Assembly: GCA_041487355.1 (NCBI GenBank)
Contig: JBGPND010000105.1
Coordinates: forward strand, 1-16,499
DNA length: 16,499 nt
DNA from: JAMXLO01 sp041487355
GTDB taxonomy: Bacteria; Pseudomonadota; Alphaproteobacteria; Acetobacterales; Acetobacteraceae
Direction: 5' to 3'
Shown: positions 14,644 to 16,499 of the stretch, one piece after another
Position numbering within the stretch: position 1 is the first letter of the stretch
How the letters are laid out: every line of letters starts with the position of its first letter
Position numbers and translations under genes: made by a program
The notes under the pieces: generated by a model
Databases searched by the model: none
What the model was told of the DNA's origin: nothing
The model's input: the letters and a program-made list of their open reading frames with translations, nothing else

Positions 14644-15547
14644 CGCGGCATTGCGTCCGGCGGGCGGTTCGCCGCTGGACCTTTTGCCGTGGGCCTCGAT
14701 CTGGTCAGCCGTCGCGCAGGCCGCGCCGCGTCTACTCTGGGGCGCGCTGTCGATCGGGCTGTTCGCCGGGCTGTGGGAACTGTGCTGGGCGCTCGGCTGG
14801 TCGGACCCGAAGCTGTTGCCGCCGCCGCATGTCTTCATCGGCGACATCGTCGACCAGGCGAAGTTCTTCAACACGGTGAACCGCTGGCAGATCGGCGTCG
14901 GCGTGAGCACGGGGCCGAGCCCGGCGATGGCGGTGCTCTACACGGTGCTGTCGTCCACGGGGCGCGTCCTGACCGGGCTGGTCATCGCCTTCACACTGGC
15001 GATAACCACCGGTGTGGCGATCCGCTACTTCCGGCTGTTCGAGCGGCTGACGCTACCCACGATAACCTTGCTGGCACCCGTGTCGCCGATCGCCTGGCTG
15101 CCGGTGGCGATCTTTCTGTTCGGCATCGGCAACGGACCGGCGGTGTTCATGGTTGTCGTGGCGCTGTTCTTCCACATGGTGCTGGCGACCATCACGCAGA
15201 TCGACGGGGTGAACCGCAATCTGATCAATGTCGCGCGCACGATGGGTGCCACCAAGCGGCAGATCTATGCCCGCGTGGTGATCCCGGCGATCCTGCCCGG
15301 ACTGTTCATGGTGCTGCGGCTCAATCTGTTCGGTGCCTGGATGGTGGTGCTGATCGCCGAAGCAACCGGCGTGGGCTACGGTCTCGGCCAGGTGATCATG
15401 CTGGCGCGCAACACCTTCAATCCCTCACTGGTGTTTTTCACCATCGGACTCATCGGCATACTGGGCTTCAGCTTCGATTTCCTGCTTCGCCAGGTGCAGC
15501 GGCGATTGCTCTACTGGGTGCCGCGGGAGGTGCTGAGTGGCATTTAA
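14612..15547 (+). CDS. ABC importer permease, NitT/TauT type
   Basis: This 311-residue inner-membrane protein is of the BPD-type permease family (SsuC/TauC-like). After a polar N-terminus there is a first helix around residues 40-62, an extended loop, and five further hydrophobic segments. The cytoplasmic coupling loop reads ARTMGATKRQIYARVVIPAILPG, the EAA motif that docks onto the ATPase. AGGA (14603-14606) lies 5 nt before ATG 14612. The gene overlaps the binding-protein gene by 32 nt and the ATPase gene by 11 nt, indicating translational coupling. A single permease gene implies a homodimer in the complex. It passes the ligand delivered by the upstream binding protein into the cytoplasm. 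Confidence 0.92.
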   Translation: MASSSTNPLPDAALRPAGGSPLDLLPWASIWSAVAQAAPRLLWGALSIGLFAGLWELCWALGWSDPKLLPPPHVFIGDIVDQAKFFNTVNRWQIGVGVSTGPSPAMAVLYTVLSSTGRVLTGLVIAFTLAITTGVAIRYFRLFERLTLPTITLLAPVSPIAWLPVAIFLFGIGNGPAVFMVVVALFFHMVLATITQIDGVNRNLINVARTMGATKRQIYARVVIPAILPGLFMVLRLNLFGAWMVVLIAEATGVGYGLGQVIMLARNTFNPSLVFFTIGLIGILGFSFDFLLRQVQRRLLYWVPREVLSGI

Positions 15548-16361
15548 TCCGATCCGCCCGTTCTCCTCGAAGGACGCGGTGGTCTGCCGCGCGGTCGGCA
15601 AGACCTGGGCGGACGGCACGCCGCGCGCGCATGAAGCCTTGCGCGGCATCGACCTGGATGTGGCGCCCAACGAGTTCATCGCTCTGCTGGGGCCGTCCGG
15701 CTGCGGCAAGTCCACGCTGCTGTATGTGATCGCCGGATTGGAAGCGACAAGCGGCGGCGAAATCTGGTCGTTCGGCGAACGCGTCGACACGCCGTCACCG
15801 GAACGCAGCCTGATCTTCCAGGAGACCTCGCTATTTCCCTGGCTCTCGGTCTGGCAGAACGTAAGCTTTGGCCTGTCGCTCAAGGGCGTTTCGGTGGCGG
15901 AGCGCAAGGACGCGGCACGTCGCGCCCTGGCACGGGTAGGGCTGTCGGAGGCGCTGGACAAACGCCCCGACGAACTGTCCGGTGGCATGCGCCAGCGCGT
16001 CGCGGTGGCGCGCGCATTGGCGATGCGGCCGAAGGTGCTGCTGATGGACGAGCCGTTCGCCGCGCTCGACGTGCAGACGCGCGCCAAGATGCAGGACTTC
16101 CTGCTGGATGTCTGGCGCAGCTCCGGTGCCTCCGTGCTGTTCGTGACGCACCATATCGACGAAGCGGTGGCACTGGCCGACCGGGTCGTGGTGTTCACGT
16201 CGCGGCCAGGCCTGGTCAAGACGATCGTGCCGATCGACCTGCCGCGTCCGCGCGATCTGTTTTCCCGCGAGGTCGAGGCATTGCGCCGGCAATTGACCAG
16301 CCTGCTGCAGGACGAGGTGGACCGGGCATTTGCCGAGCAGGAAGCGCTGGCAGCGGAATAG
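15537..16361 (+). CDS. ABC importer ATPase, NitT/TauT type
   Basis: This 274-residue nucleotide-binding protein has all the catalytic motifs: Walker A GPSGCGKST (52-60), Q-loop Gln95, signature LSGGM (147-151), Walker B VLLMDEP with Asp171-Glu172, and switch His205 in VTHHIDEA. It powers the permease as a homodimer on the cytoplasmic face and resembles SsuB/TauB/NrtD-type ATPases. The start is GTG 15537, supported by GGGAGG (15525-15530) with a 6-nt spacer and by the 11-nt overlap with the permease gene. It is the last gene of the operon; the sequence after it is non-coding. Confidence 0.93.
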   Translation: MAFNPIRPFSSKDAVVCRAVGKTWADGTPRAHEALRGIDLDVAPNEFIALLGPSGCGKSTLLYVIAGLEATSGGEIWSFGERVDTPSPERSLIFQETSLFPWLSVWQNVSFGLSLKGVSVAERKDAARRALARVGLSEALDKRPDELSGGMRQRVAVARALAMRPKVLLMDEPFAALDVQTRAKMQDFLLDVWRSSGASVLFVTHHIDEAVALADRVVVFTSRPGLVKTIVPIDLPRPRDLFSREVEALRRQLTSLLQDEVDRAFAEQEALAAE

Positions 16362-16499
16362 AAGCACGGTCGGGGGGAAGGGCGTCGCCTTTAAGCCCCA
16401 AGGGGGTCCGCCACGCCACCGGGGGCGGGAAAGCGCAGCCCCCTACCCCCCGCACCAAATTGGCAGGGGGGGGACAATGGCGCCAAAAAAATACCCACC
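16362..16499. other. Non-coding, homopolymer-rich window end with a terminator-like hairpin
   Basis: No gene is seen. The region is dominated by runs of C and G, with a run of seven A near the end. CCCCCC (16446-16451) pairs with a run of eight G (16466-16473), enclosing CCAA-A-TTGG (16455-16463); this could form a strong transcript end for the importer operon, although no T-run follows. The homopolymer runs are also typical of unreliable sequence at a contig end. Confidence 0.4.

Noticed and set aside
13531..14910. 459-codon minus-strand open frame across the binding-protein gene
   Set aside because: It is antisense to a clear Tat-exported binding protein with a strong ribosome site; the translated sequence has no domain and shadow-like composition.
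1..16499. CRISPR arrays, tRNA or rRNA genes, transposases and integrases
   Set aside because: No regularly spaced repeats, cloverleaf or rRNA-like stretches, and no DDE, tyrosine or serine recombinase protein was seen on either strand.

Overview
The window is GC-rich DNA (roughly two thirds G+C by eye). Its gene content suggests an alphaproteobacterium, possibly Acetobacteraceae or another Rhodospirillales member: a CheB/CheR-histidine kinase fusion, a Tat-exported NitT/TauT binding protein, an HcnABC/opine-oxidase-type flavoprotein, and intergenic repeats of the kind scattered through alphaproteobacterial genomes. The taxonomic placement is inference. Both ends are repeat- or homopolymer-rich, so the window may be a whole contig.

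Layout. (1) 65-1642 (-) is a gamma-glutamyltransferase-family Ntn hydrolase, divergent across 130 bp from an alpha/beta hydrolase at 1773-2723 (+). (2) 2724-3082 is non-coding, with a dispersed repeat and a weak promoter candidate. (3) 3083-6988 (+) is a 1301-residue CheB-CheR-PAS-coiled coil-PAS-histidine kinase-receiver protein ending in a 9-bp perfect hairpin. (4) 7032-10241 is a restriction-modification-like cassette. It contains a DUF1156-type adenine DNA methylase broken near 8040 (5' part 7270-8040, 3' part to 9205) and an overlapping intact PD-(D/E)XK nuclease (9189-10241). Just left of the cassette is a 57-bp remnant of the 3' end of a second oxidoreductase gene, about 82% identical to the end of the intact oxidoreductase gene on its right. 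(5) 10344-13259 (-) encodes a 971-residue protein that joins the three parts of an HcnABC or opine/amine dehydrogenase: [2Fe-2S] ferredoxin, FAD/NAD(P) oxidoreductase with a BFD-type [2Fe-2S] segment, and a DAO-type flavoprotein. (6) Across a 322-bp region with a near-consensus sigma-54 promoter lies a tightly overlapping ABC importer operon (13582-16361, +): binding protein, permease and ATPase of the NitT/TauT type.

How the genes work together. The divergent importer and fused flavoprotein probably form a catabolic unit: uptake of a nitrogenous organic compound followed by oxidative deamination or cleavage of a C-N bond. The sigma-54 promoter would fit nitrogen-status control. The substrate is unknown. 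The methylase/nuclease pair is a separate accessory insertion beside the oxidoreductase locus. The damaged methylase next to an open nuclease frame, and the paralogous scar at the left edge, are the most unusual features of the window.
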